Assembly (NCBI GenBank): GCA_001986395.2
Contig: MQVO02000002.1
Location: forward strand, 1,116,001 to 1,180,000
Source of the DNA: Irpex lacteus
Lineage: Eukaryota; Basidiomycota; Agaricomycetes; Polyporales; Irpicaceae
Length of the DNA stretch: 64,000 bases
Direction of reading: 5' to 3'
A program made the position numbers and the translations under genes. Of the stretch, positions 33,971 to 45,222 are shown piece after piece. The notes under the pieces were generated by a model, which saw nothing but the letters and a program-made list of their open reading frames with translations, was not told the origin of the DNA and ran no database searches. Within the stretch, counting starts at the first letter, position 1; every line of letters starts with the position of its first letter.

Positions 33971-34288
33971 ACGTTGTATTACCGTTGTTGGCGAGAGGGG
34001 GTAGTGTCTTGCGTTTCCTATTTGTGATGATAGTGGAGGGTTAACAATTAAATCATCTATTATGAAGATTATGCGTTGTGGCTCGAGCGTATGCCGATAA
34101 GACTATGTTATCTCTGAAGTGAATCTATCATCCATGACACATGAAGCAAAAGGCTTGCGGTGCACACAAACGACTGACATAACCTTCAGCTTCTGGTTAC
34201 GCTGGATCCAAAGCTATCTGGAAAGAGATTACTTTACGTCAGCATATACCAAAAGATGAGTTGCATAAGCCATACCGTGATATGGACC
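33971..34288. other. Convergent 3' flanks of ferritin-like gene 2 and SDR gene a
   Basis: 318 bases between two stop codons, AT-rich, without any gene. Confidence 0.4.
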
Positions 34289-35295
34289 TCAGACTTCCTT
34301 TGCCATACGCTCCTGCTCGGCAGCCGCAGCAGACGCGGCGGCCCTCACAATAATGCTCTCAGGCAACAGAGACATGGCCCAAACCTGAATGGCATGCCAC
34401 ACATACGGGATTATCGCTGAATGGGTCCTCCCGACCTTGTGCACGACACTTTTCGCATAAGTCGCTGCACTTGGGCCAAGGAGTGTCACAGCTGAACGAT
34501 GCGATCCCGAGCTCACTTCTGCAACTTGTAAGAATGTGGTCCAGACACCAGACCGAGGGTGAAGGGCGCGTTCTTCCGCGCCGATGAGTCTGCTCATTTG
34601 GCGAACGCAAGCTTTCGCTGGTCCGTAGGGATTTAGACCTGGTACGGGAAGGTCGGAAGCGAGCGAGCCGAGGAAGATGATTTGGACAGGGCCTGATTCA
34701 GATGTTTTGCGGAGTTTAGGAAGTAGTGCGCGGGTGAGGAGGTAAGGGAAGGTTGCATTGAGGCGAAGATCGCCGAGGAGAGTTTCCTCCGGTATACTGT
34801 CGATGCTGTGGGCAAGAGGCGTTATTGATCAGCCGAGAGAAGAGTTTTCCTGACTGCGACATGTTACCTGACGTTTGTCATCTCTGTTCCACCGACATTG
34901 TGCACCACCAGTGTGATCTCGATGTCCTTCCACTCTTCCACAGCACGACCAAAGTCGTTGTGGGATGCGCGCGCATCGGCCACCCATAACTCCACTGTCC
35001 TATCCGCGCTCGAGCTAGCTATGATTTCGGCCTGTGATTTCTCCAGCTTGTCTGGGTTACGTCCGTGAACGATCACGTTGAAGCCCTTTCCGTACAGTTC
35101 CTTCGCAACTGCCTTTCCTATCCCATCTGAAGCACCTGTAACAAGTGCATACGGCGCTTTTCCATGTAAGAGTCGAGTGTAGGCCGGTGGGCTCAGGAAA
35201 TGGAAGTACAGGAACGAGATGAAGTCGTATATGGCTTTGAAAAGGACTACTGTACCGATCACGGCTGCGGCCTGAGAGACGAACGAGGAGATCAT
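34289..35295 (-). CDS. Short-chain dehydrogenase (17-beta-HSD/ketoacyl reductase-like), gene a
   Basis: NAD(P)H-dependent oxidoreductase of the classical SDR fold, closest in pattern to 17-beta-hydroxysteroid dehydrogenase type 3/12 and very-long-chain 3-oxoacyl-CoA reductase; the substrate is unknown. Predicted 314 aa from exons 35295-34868 and 34805-34289 (945 nt, in frame). An N-terminal hydrophobic segment suggests an ER membrane anchor. Motifs: TGASDGIGK for the cofactor, HNVGG for the NNAG position, FLGS with the catalytic Ser, and YGPAK for Tyr-x3-Lys. It is the most diverged active-looking member of the array, with an insertion after the active site (ALHPRSGVWTTFLQ). The start at 35295 aligns with the paralogs; an upstream Met (35316) is possible. 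Confidence 0.83.
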
Positions 35296-35833
35296 GGTAG
35301 TTGTGAATCGAGACACGCAGAGAATGTAGAGACAACATTATGCACATACCAATAGTTAATATCATGTAGACGGGCCGTAGTTTGTTCATGATGTATGTGT
35401 AATGGGCTGACGCCTCTCTCCGGCGTACAGTAGAGGGCTAGAAGGCGCGAGTGTGTCGTGAAGTTGGGGAAGGCATGAATGCTAAAAATGTGGCTGGATT
35501 CTTGCGAAACATGAAGTCGCAACCCAGCCGATGTCGCATTCCAAGCCATCCTGCAGTCAGTACGGATGTCAAGCGACAAAGAAAGTCGCCAGGTCCAAAT
35601 AATACCAAACAGAGCCCGCTAGGGCTTCAAGTTCTTTCTACTATGAGTGCCCTCAGGACGCGAGGTATGTTGAATACACACAGTCTGCGAGCTATCGTAA
35701 AATACAAAAAGGTTATCGATATTAACCCATTAGGTGTATCTACTAGACCTGATAGTACAGGGTCTTACTGTAACCTGAAGCGGCTGTTAACACGCCCGTT
35801 GACGATGCTTTGCATGTATCTGATAAACGAAGG
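35296..35833. other. Intergenic between SDR genes a and b
   Basis: 538 bases holding the promoter of gene a and the 3' flank of gene b. No gene or clear element was seen. Confidence 0.35.
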
Positions 35834-36827
35834 TCATGCTTGTTTAACGTTGATCTTCAGCTCCTCTTCTGCGGCATGCGCAAGCCCCTTCTTCAGCACA
35901 CTTTCCGGGAAGAACCCGGACATCCACAACCTTACAGCGTGCCACACCCATGGCACGACCACACTTCTTCCACTTCCAATCTTCGCCACCAACCTCTTCG
36001 CGAAGGGTTCGGAATAGGGTGTCCCTAGGTTCGCTTTCGCTATATGTCCAGGCGTCACTACACTCCCAACGAGGAAGTACGAAGTCGTGATATTGGTGGG
36101 CGAGCGAAACCATTCGTCGGCGCTAATGGTTGCACTGAGTTGCTGTAGGAATGCTTTGGACGCGCCGTAGGGTACGAGGCCTGGGAGCGGGAGTATGCCG
36201 GCGACTGAGCCTATGAATGCGAGTTCGACTGGTCCACGAGCAGTGCGAAGTTTAGGAAGCAAAGCGCGAGTGAGAAGCCAGGGGAAAGTAGCGTTCAATC
36301 GGAAATCAGAGAGGAGAGTCGACTCTGGGATCGCGTCCATTCTGATCATTCAGAGTGAGTTGTAAGAGCGAGGATCATTGATAGCATAAAAATACTTACC
36401 TAGTTGCTTTTACGATAGAGCCGCCTACGTTATGAATAACTAGCGTAATTTCGATGTCCTCCCAGTCTTTCAACGCGCTTGCGAAGTCCACTTCAGGCGC
36501 ACTGGCGTCCGCCACCCAAAGCCTGATGGCACGCTTCGCAGTTGAGCTGCTTTGTATCTGCTCCTGTACTCTGCATAACTTCTCCGGATTACGGCCATGG
36601 AGCACCAAGTTGAAGCCTTTGTCATACAACTCTCTGGCGATAGCTTTGCCGATTCCGTCTGTGGCGCCTGTGACAAGCGCATAGGGCGTGTCTCCATACA
36701 AGTAGCGGCGATACTTGGAGATGCTAAAGAAGTGGAAGTAGAGGAAGGACGCGAAGTCGTATGTCGCCTTCAGGGTGACTGTTGCGCCTATTGTGGCGAA
36801 GACTCGGGTAACGGTTGAGGAGGCCAT
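35834..36827 (-). CDS. Short-chain dehydrogenase (17-beta-HSD-like), gene b
   Basis: Predicted 311 aa from exons 36827-36400 (428 nt) and 36341-35834 (508 nt), in frame. The intron is at the same place as in genes a, c, d and e. Motifs: TGATDGIGK, HNVGG, FIGSVAG with the catalytic Ser, and PYGASKAF with the catalytic Tyr and Lys. The N-terminal segment (VFATIGATVTLKATYDFASF) is hydrophobic, fitting a membrane anchor. It looks fully active. The substrate (steroid, acyl-CoA or secondary metabolite) cannot be read from sequence. Confidence 0.86.
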
Positions 36828-37364
36828 TCTACCAAGCTATGAGACAAATACTTAGAAGCTAAAGCTTATGGCATACATGCCTTCAGCATCACTAGGTCAT
36901 ATCCTGAACGTCGTAGCACGAACTAAGTTGCAATATATCCGGAAGAAACGGATTGTCCGACTTGGAGGGATTGGCAGGAGGCAAGACGTTGACGTCAACG
37001 GGTCAAGCAATGGTTTGCTAGATCGGGAAGGTATAGGCTTTAGATCCTAACATGGGCAAACAAGGGTTACGACGGCACTAGCTCGACTATTTCAAAGTAG
37101 ATACTGCAACACACACTTTCGCTCACTGTGTACTGACGGGTTGACTCTTCAATTTGCATCGTTCGGTCTATAGCACGTCGGCTTACCCAGGAAACAAGCA
37201 ACTTCGGAATATCAAAGGATTGGGAATCATACACTGCATAATGATTGGGCCACAGTCATGGCATGGCAGATGTGGGTAAGTATTGACAAACAGCATACAG
37301 ACACAATCAAGGACGTATCATGATATTGACCGCCACATAATGTAGGTCCACAATCTCGGCAGCT
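36828..37364. other. Intergenic between SDR genes b and c
   Basis: 537 bases: promoter of gene b and 3' flank of gene c. No gene was seen. Confidence 0.35.
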
Positions 37365-38354
37365 CTACGCGCGCTTGGCCTGAATAGCTATCTCCTTCGC
37401 TGTAGTGTCCTGTAGCATCTTCCTAATCACACTCTCCGGGAAAAGCTCCATCCCCCAGAACTGCACCGCATGCCAAAACCAGGGTGCGAGTTCACTCCTA
37501 CCACCACCAATCTTAGCTACCAGGCTCTTCGCGAAGTCTGCCGCCGCAGGCTCAAACAGTGACGGGGTCCCGCGATTGTTCGTAGCCACACCTCCGACGC
37601 GCAAGTAAGACGTGGTGACGTTCGTTGGCAGACGGAACTGCTCGTCTGCGCTGATGGCAAGACTGAGCTGGCGCAGGAATGCCTTGCTAGCACCATACGG
37701 GTTCAGGCCGGGGATGGGTACCTCCGCGGTGATCGAGCCTACGAACACGAATTCAACTGGGCCGCGGGCAGTACGTACTTTGGGGAGAAGGGCACGAGTG
37801 AGAAGCCAGGGGAATATGGCGTTCAGATTCAGCTCGCCGAGAAGTGTCTCCTTCGGGATGGCATCGAACCTAATGTATGAGGCACTATGAGCAATACTCG
37901 TCGGTCGTAGACATCACTGTACACACCTATCGGGCTTCAAACTCGCGCCTCCAACATTGTGCACAACGAGCGTGATTTCGATGTCTTCCCATTCTTTCAC
38001 TACGCTCGCGAAATCTATGTCTGACGAACTCGCGTCGGCAACCCATAGCCTCACGTCTTTCTTCGCACTGGAGCTGCTCAGGATCTCCTCTTGCACCTTC
38101 TTCAACTTCTCCGAATTGCGTCCATGGATCACCAGATTAAACCCTTTTCGGTATAGCTCCGTTGCAACCTCTTTGCCGATACCATCTGTTGCACCGGTGA
38201 CCAGTGCGTAGGGGGCATTGCCATAGAGGTAACGATGATACTTCGCGGGACTGAGTAGATGGTAATAGAGGAAGGAGGTGAGGTCGTAAGTGGCTTTTGC
38301 AGTGATGCCAGCACCAAGTGCAGCGAAGAGCTGAGAAGCCTGGGATATAGACAT
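37365..38354 (-). CDS. Short-chain dehydrogenase (17-beta-HSD-like), gene c
   Basis: Predicted 310 aa from exons 38354-37927 (428 nt) and 37869-37365 (505 nt), in frame. TGATDGIG at residues 53-60, HNVGG, FVGSITA with the catalytic Ser, PYGASKAF with the catalytic Tyr and Lys. The C-terminus is basic (AIQAKRA). The start MSISQ was chosen over an upstream Met (38369) because it aligns with genes b, d and e. It looks active and is close to genes d and e. Confidence 0.86.
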
Positions 38355-38958
38355 GATGACAGCTGGCAAACAAGTTGAAGATGTATGTATTTCTCCGAAG
38401 GAGCCTACTTACATGAAATTCGAGACCCAATAAGGATCGAGCTGGCTCTTGGTCAGCCAACGGTCAGCACTGCCATGAGTCAATGACGACGCTATGCGGC
38501 ACCGGCGATTAGCATGACGACCAGTGGCGAGAAACTTGACAGACTAAGGGGTTTCGTCAGCGGTAGCACAACAAGCGCGATCCGTGAAACATCGCACTTA
38601 ATATCATGTGCTGTAACAAGGCCTTGTAAAGGGCGGTCAACAAAAGTCGAGACAAAAGTCAACGGCGAAGCCTGCCCTGATCGCGTGATGACAGTGATCG
38701 CTCACGAAAAGGGAAGGTGTCCTCTTTGGATCCTAACATGCACAAATAGACGGCCACCGGGTTTTACCATGATACAGTTCGATATCGCATAGAAGTCAAT
38801 CCTCACGTACTGTAACATCTAAGCCCTACCAAGAATAATTATGATCATGACCAATTCCGTACGACAAACAACCCAGGTCTACGAACCTAGTCCAACTGCT
38901 AGCATTGTCAATGGCGTTCTTTACTTCACATGTACCGTACTCATGTCTTCGGCAAACA
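38355..38958. other. Intergenic between SDR genes c and d
   Basis: 604 bases: promoter of gene c and 3' flank of gene d. No gene was recognised. Confidence 0.35.
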
Positions 38959-39958
38959 TCATGCAACTTTCGCTTTCGTAGCCATCTCTGTCTCTGCAAT
39001 ACCCAACAACATCTTCCTGAACAAACTCTCCGGAACAAACTCGATGACCCAAACCAACAGTGCATGCCATATCCAAGGCACTTCCACGCTTCTCCCACTG
39101 CCAATCTTTGCTACCGCGCTTTTCGCGAAGTCCTGTGGGGCTGGTTCGAATAATGATGGCTTTCTCCCTCGTTGGTCGGATGCCACTCCTCCGATATTCA
39201 GATACAACGTAGTGACGTTGCTTGGTTGGCGGAATTGTTCGTCGGCGCTGATGGCCAGGGAGAGCTGACGTATGAAGGCTTTTCCAGTGCTGGACGGCAC
39301 AATGCCGGGCATGGGGAAGCTTGCAGTACCAGAACCTATGAATACTAGCTCGACTGGGCCGCGGGAGGTGCGCAATTTGGGTAGAAGGGCGCGAGTGAGC
39401 AGCCAAGGAAAGATGGCATTGAGGTTGAACTCGCCGAGGAGTATCTCTTTTGGTATTGCGTCAATTCTACGCGTAAAGGGGCAGTGAGCATTGGTATGCA
39501 GTGTGCTAGCAGCGTCGCACGTACCTGTTAGGCCTCACTATGCCACCTCCGACGTTATGTATCACGAGCGTGATCACAATGTCCTCCCACTCCTTCAACG
39601 CGCTTGCAAAGTCTATTACTTCTGGTGCACTCGCATCGGCGACCCAAAGCCTCACATCCTGGTTATTCACGCCAGAACTGCTCAAAATCTCCTCTCGCAC
39701 CCTTTGCAGCTTTTCCGGGTTACGTCCGTGGATAATCAAGTTGAAACCTTTGCTGTAGAGTTCCTTCGCGAATGCCTTTCCGATACCATCTGTAGCGCCT
39801 GTTACAAGTGCGTAGGGAGCATCGCCATAGAGGTAACGGTCATACGTCGGTGGACTTAGAAGTTGGTGGTAAAGGAAGGATGTCAAATCGTAGGCGGCTT
39901 TGAGAGTGACGATTGCACCGATTGCTGTCAACAGCTGAGAGACTTGAGGGATAGACAT
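38959..39958 (-). CDS. Short-chain dehydrogenase paralog lacking the catalytic tyrosine, gene d
   Basis: Predicted 313 aa from exons 39958-39525 (434 nt) and 39466-38959 (508 nt), in frame with no stop. The cofactor motif TGATDGIGK and the HNVGG position are intact, and the catalytic Ser (FIGSGTA) is present. The active-site stretch that reads PYGASKAF in genes b and c reads PSSTGKAF here: residue 203 is Ser instead of Tyr (codon at 39292-39294), while Lys207 remains. Classical SDR chemistry needs this Tyr as the acid/base, so it is probably inactive or altered, yet the reading frame and intron are kept. It could be a regulatory pseudo-enzyme, a decaying copy, or an enzyme with changed chemistry. 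Confidence 0.84.
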
Positions 39959-40012
39959 GAGTCGGCTGGATGTTAAAGAGAGTTGTTATCATACGCACGA
40001 CTAGGAAATAGC

Positions 40013-40021
40013 CTATATATA
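40013..40021 (-). promoter_or_regulatory. TATA-like box of SDR gene d
   Basis: TATATATAG on the minus strand about 55-63 bases upstream of the ATG at 39958. Confidence 0.45.
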
Positions 40022-41144
40022 CCCAGCAAACATCCATTAGTCTGGGCAGGACATGCAGTGCATGACGACTCTGCACGGCAGCCAAGAGTCGAGCAACGGG
40101 ATCAAACTCAGGCTTGTCTCCGGCGTTACGCGAACCATATGACAGCGCCTACGAAAAGGGAAGGTATACTTAATCGGTTTCCAACCCTGCTTACTTCTAG
40201 ACCAACCCGGACGTCGTCGTGGCGGTACAAAATAACCTCCTCAGGTCTTGTGTAAGAATGAAATTTATGCAGTGAAAATCGAACAATATATCATCGTACA
40301 TGGAATGTTTTGTTTTGTTCAACGCGGATGTTTGTGGCGCTACTGTACAGATGATAAATGCTACGCAATGGATCGTAGATGAAATTTCGATGAAAGTCCG
40401 ATGACAAGACCAAGGAGACAGTGTGATGTGGATGTGTGGTAAGTGGTAAGTGGTACATGAAATGAAGCAGTCAATTTCGTAAAGAGCGTGATAAGATGCG
40501 GCACAATGTCTGTTATGCAAGAACCAAAATGAGGACAGATAACCTGAAGTATGTCGAAGATCAAGAACAAGATAATGAAGATATGCAGTGGAAATTTAAT
40601 GTGAATGCAAGAAGAAATGCATGCGTATGAGCCATATGAAAAAAGTACAAGCGAGCTGGCCACAGACCGCTCGAGCTTGCGCAAGAAATGGAGACAGGGG
40701 ACGCATATGTCGAACAAAAGGAAAGCGTCCACCAGGAACACGAAGGACGCGAAGGCATGCTGGAGGACTGAGGGAGGGAGCACACCCGTCATGGATGACT
40801 CAACCTCTAACCACAGTCGACTCAACTTGCATGCCCTTTGCGACCTGTAAAGCTGGAATACGAAAGAAGAAGGGACTGAGAATGGGAAAATGGAAGATGA
40901 AAGCAAGATGTACGAATAAAGATGCGGAAAGTAAGTAGAAAATGAGAGGGAGAGTGCACGGGGCAGAGGAGTATGTCACAGACAACTCAACTTCACAATC
41001 CCCACAATACCCTCCAAAACCCCTCGAGGCCACAGGCCTGTAGAAGAACGAAATTCAAAGGACGGGATGGGCTCACAGAGCCAAGTGGACTTCAGTGGCT
41101 GGCACTTCTGCGACTGGCCATCCAGGGCGACGAATGTAGCGCGA
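40022..41144. other. 1.1-kb gene-free stretch between SDR gene d and the coiled-coil gene
   Basis: Upstream region of SDR gene d and a long 3' flank of the gene ending at 41145. The + strand at about 40250-40960 is purine-rich (GATGAAA, GAAGAAATG-like words), which creates a 181-codon minus-strand open frame (40361-40906) rich in Phe, Leu and Ser; that frame is judged to be non-coding. Confidence 0.4.
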
Positions 41145-43889
41145 TTACCTGAACAACGACAGTGGGGACAATCTCCCTCCCAAACTATCACCAATGCTCC
41201 CTGCCCTCAAACTCTTTCTCCCTCCGCCGCTCTTCCAGCTATCTCTGTCGTCGCTCGAACTCGGGAGGACAGGCACTCTCCCACCCGCACTTCTTGTGCT
41301 TGCGCGAGACTTCGTGCGGCTGGGTGCGTCTGGGTAGACGACGTTTGGAGGGATGGGAGCTTCTTGGTATGGGGAAGACGGGTGATGCGAAGACGAGTAG
41401 GGCTGTTGGGAGTCGAAGGTAGGTAGGGGAGGTAATAGGTTCTCGGCTAATGCGACGGAGAACGATGTTATCGGAGGTTGTTGATACTGAAACTGTTGAG
41501 AAGAGGATGGCTGGGAGGAGGATGACGGGTAACCAAATATCTCGGCCATGGCAGGGAGTGCGTGGTTGGCGTGTTCAGGGCTGAGGAGATGTGGCGCAGC
41601 CGTTGTCGCATGTGACGAGGGACGAGAGTTTTCAGTAGACTATACGCAAGCTGAGTAAGAGTCCTCTTTAGGGCATCGACACATTAGAAGACATACGTAC
41701 AGGACTCTCTACAGTAATAGCCGGTACAGCGGGATGCGATTGCGAGCTTGAAGACTCGGTATTAGGGATATCAGGTGTCGACCGCTTGCTGTTACTCTTC
41801 GACTTCCGACCCCAAAATCTACTCCATGTCCCACCACTACTTCCGCCCTCTCTGCCGATACTGCTCTGTGAAGTTGCATGGCGCCTATAGATAGGTCGAG
41901 AAAGCTCCTCATCCTGATCATCTTGGTAATCAAGGTCCGATGGTCCCGCACCAGCTTCAAGACTATACTCTGGAATGGGAGGTTCGCGTGGAGCAGTGTA
42001 GAGCGTACGAGGGTCCCGTTGTGACTGATGGGACACAACGTCTGAATTAGCTATACTTGGCACAAACAAATGCGAGCGGACTTACACTCGCGTACATCCC
42101 CGACCTCCCACTCTCCATCGAATCTCTGTCCATATCATGTCTCCGACCGCCGTACATTCCAGACCCACTGGGCCTGCCAAGGATATCGTACTCCGATATC
42201 CTCGTCGAAGTCCTACTCTGCGGAGAGTTCATACCAGTCACGGGCGGTTGCAACCGCGAACTTCTTGCCGTAGTAGGGGCAGTAGCCGTCGGGTATGCGT
42301 AGTCCTTAGACCGCATACTGCTCTCATAGAACCTCCGATCGTTTCGTTGGGTATGACTACCAGGTGTGCTGGGTGCAATCGGTATGATAGTTTCCCGCGA
42401 GCCGAGCGGGCTACTGCTGTTGACCATAATGTGACCGGGTGGGGGAACAGGTAGAGGGGCGTTATCCGACCGAGCGGGTGAAGCGTCGACGGGTGACACC
42501 GGCCTGGAGAGTTCATGTGGAGGAGGCATCATAATACTGCTGACGTCGTTATCTCGTGCGTATGGGATGAAGTTATCCGGCAATATGTCGACGTGCGGAT
42601 GCATGGGGGATCTGGGGGCTTCGTGGATGGGGATGGGATGGATTTCATCATCCCGACTGGCTGAAGTGCGACGGCGTGAGTGAGGTTCAGGGATAGGAAG
42701 CGGCTGTGGCGAGGGAGGTGGAATGGGAAGAGCGGGCGAGGGAGACGGAAAGTCGACCGGGGTTGTAAGAGTGGGCACAGGGAGGCGGTTGTCAACTAGT
42801 CCTTCGGAAGCGTGATTCGGCGTATGAGTACGAAACTGTCCAGCCGAGGTCCGACTTGAGAGCAGTCAAGTCAACACAAAAATCAAACGAAAACACAATG
42901 ACTACTCACGGTTGAGAGTACCTGGTTTCCCGGGGAGGGGTTGGCTCTCGCTCAACTCTCTCAACTGATGGAATACGCCCTCGATCGGTGTATCGTCCCG
43001 AATCAGTACGAGGTCTAGGCGGTGGAGAAGGTTCTTGAACATCAATTTCCATGTCGTCCACCTCTTCCACACGAGGCGGTGGAGGCCTTGAGGTCGTTCT
43101 CCTCGAGGTTCTCGTTTGCGCCTCAGCATATCCCAACCGTCGCCCTCTCTCGAGGCCTTCCAGATAACCTTGCTTGTGGCCCTCCTCTCTCGCTCGTGAC
43201 AAGACAACCTCCTCCCTGCATTTCCTTGCAACGCTCCTCGCCTTAGCGGCTTCCTCCTCAGCCTCCCTCCGTAACTTCTCCACCTGATCTACAATCTCTT
43301 GCGCCCTCGTGATCTCTCGCTGCGCCGATTCGAGTTGGATCTGGTACAGGCGGACTTCTTGCTGAGCCCGCGAGGCGTCGGCTTGCGCTAGAGCCGTGGC
43401 CTCATTTGCGAGGCGCAGGCGATTCAGCACGGCTACCACCCTTTGTTCCGCCTGGTCTGCGCGGCGCGTTTCCGCTTCGAGTTTGTCGCCGGTGAGCACG
43501 AGCAGTGTCCGCAGATGCTTGGAGTCGCGGTATTCTGACCGTGCGGCGAGCCGAGAGAGTAGTTTAGCGGGGGTGTCATCATCCCGACTTCGAGCTCGCT
43601 CGCTGTCTCTGTCTCTGTCCCGTGAATCCCTGTCGTGGTGCGTGCGCCGACGTCGCGACGATGAGCCTGAAGAGGATCGGTGTTCGGGAAGGCTCCGTGC
43701 GAGATATGGAGGTGTAAGGTCGCTGCCAGAGTCGGAGGGTGACTGTGGACTCCCGTTTCTTACGGTTGGGAATGGGAACTCTGGCCTTCTGCTGCGTCTA
43801 TCAGACAGGTGCGGTGGTTGTTGGAAGAACAAAGGATCTACTCACCCCTCGTGCTCTTCCCCGATGTCAACGAAAGATGATGAAGACAT
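41145..43889 (-). CDS. Uncharacterised Arg/Ser-rich coiled-coil protein with disordered tail
   Basis: Not recognised. Predicted 839 aa from exons 43889-43846, 43797-42910, 42854-42086, 42024-41701, 41639-41145 (2520 nt, in frame). The short first exon supplies MSSSSFVDIGEEHEG. Then comes a Ser/Arg/Asp-rich part (RRRRTHHDRDSRDRDRDSER), then a clear coiled coil of about 120 residues (SAQREITRAQEIVDQVEKLR, REAEEEAAKARSVARKCREE), then several hundred residues of Pro/Ser-rich, probably disordered sequence, with a basic patch (WSRFWGRKSKSNSKRS). No enzymatic motif, membrane segment or signal peptide. The pattern suggests a scaffold or RNA/nuclear protein, but this is inference from composition alone. 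Confidence 0.72.
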
Positions 43890-43940
43890 TTCTATGTGGC
43901 AAGTTGCTTCTACCAAGTTGCGACGTTGAAGAGACTGTAT

Positions 43941-43966
43941 AGGTGTGTGAGTGTGTGAGTGTGTCA
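43941..43966. repeat. GTGTGTGA microsatellite
   Basis: Three imperfect units of GTGTGTGA in the presumed 5' leader or promoter of the coiled-coil gene, about 52 bases from its ATG. Confidence 0.7.
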
Positions 43967-45222
43967 GCAGAAAGCGAACTTCTAGTGATGAAATGGAAGG
44001 AAGGAGGGGACACGACGCAGGCTACGTAGACACATTACAGTCTGGGACATGAGAGCCGGGCATGTTGAGGAGCCATTGTGTGTCCCTAGAAGGGGATGAT
44101 ATGTGATAAGGAACGGCTGAAAGCGTTGCAAACGCATGTCTCGAGGACTTATATACGTTCATCTAGCTTTGGTGTGCACGGCAAACACGTGTCGATCAGA
44201 TTGGGTGAGATAACCCGTGTCCTACCGCGTCAGGGCTCACAGAGTATTCATTCCCACCAGACGCCCTCCCTGCAAGAAGTGCGGGGTGGCAGATCCGTGG
44301 CGTCAGCCTGCCAGGCGAGCCTCCCACAGAACGCGGGGAAGTGCACTAGGAACCCCTCCCGCGACTGTCAGACGCCCAGGGAGCGTCACAAAGGTCAGAT
44401 GCGCCTGGCTACTTACGCAAACGGTAAGCGTGGATGTTCGGATGTCTGGCTTTCTATACGCACCTCGACTCGTGTCCCCCGGCCAGCGCCTTCATGATGG
44501 GCAAGAAATGAGGACTTAATGAACAGCACACTATTACGCACTATCTGATCCGTCTATTCTCCTCTTCCACAGCTTTGGTAGATGCTTTTGTGACGGTATG
44601 GGTTAGTCAAGGCCTCGATCGTATCAGAAGGACCGAAGTGCTCGACGCAATACCCACGATTAAGTACTAGAACTTCGAGGATTCTATGATTGATTACAAG
44701 GCCGGGGAAAGTCGTAGTGAGAGCATGGCTGAGCCCCAGATATACGCAGTAGACTTATGAAACGTAAACAAGGCTGAATACAGATTCTGTGCGAAGACAG
44801 AAACGAGGGTGGAGGTAGAACCCAAGATGGCGGTAGTAGTGGTTCGTCGCGCCCCGCCCCTTGCCTAATTGGTAGTAAAACGCCGATCGTATTTGCTCTT
44901 GTTAGGATTGGAAGCTGCTGCCTTCCTATTTCGATAAGCATGGTCTAAGACTTTCAAGTCTTGACGAACGCCATCGACTTCAAGCCCCTTCATAGCCTTC
45001 TCTTGAAACTTTCATCAAATTCTAGGTTGTGCTTGCATGTGTCCACTAGCTTCTACCTTCTTACCCCTCACCACAATCACACGAGTTACATTGAATATGG
45101 CAGTTAGAGCGTGCGAATTCTCTCACCCGGGATGACCGGTGCTGTGCCCAAAGTAACTAGTCTACTGCCTATTGACTGCAGACTGCATCACACATCCTGG
45201 AGCCTCTTTGAAGGCAACAACC
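43967..45222. other. 1.26-kb gene-free stretch between divergent genes
   Basis: Contains the promoters of the coiled-coil gene (left) and SDR gene e (right). Short open frames at 44096-44519 (+) and 44684-44941 (-) show no protein-like pattern. No transposon ends were found by eye. Confidence 0.35.

Noticed and set aside
40361..40906. 181-codon open frame on the minus strand
   Set aside because: Phe/Leu/Ser-rich reading of a purine-rich + strand; no motif, no splice context, no similarity to its neighbours.
43396..43929. 177-codon + strand open frame over the coiled-coil gene
   Set aside because: Arg/Ser-rich antisense of Arg/Glu-rich coding sequence; no independent support.
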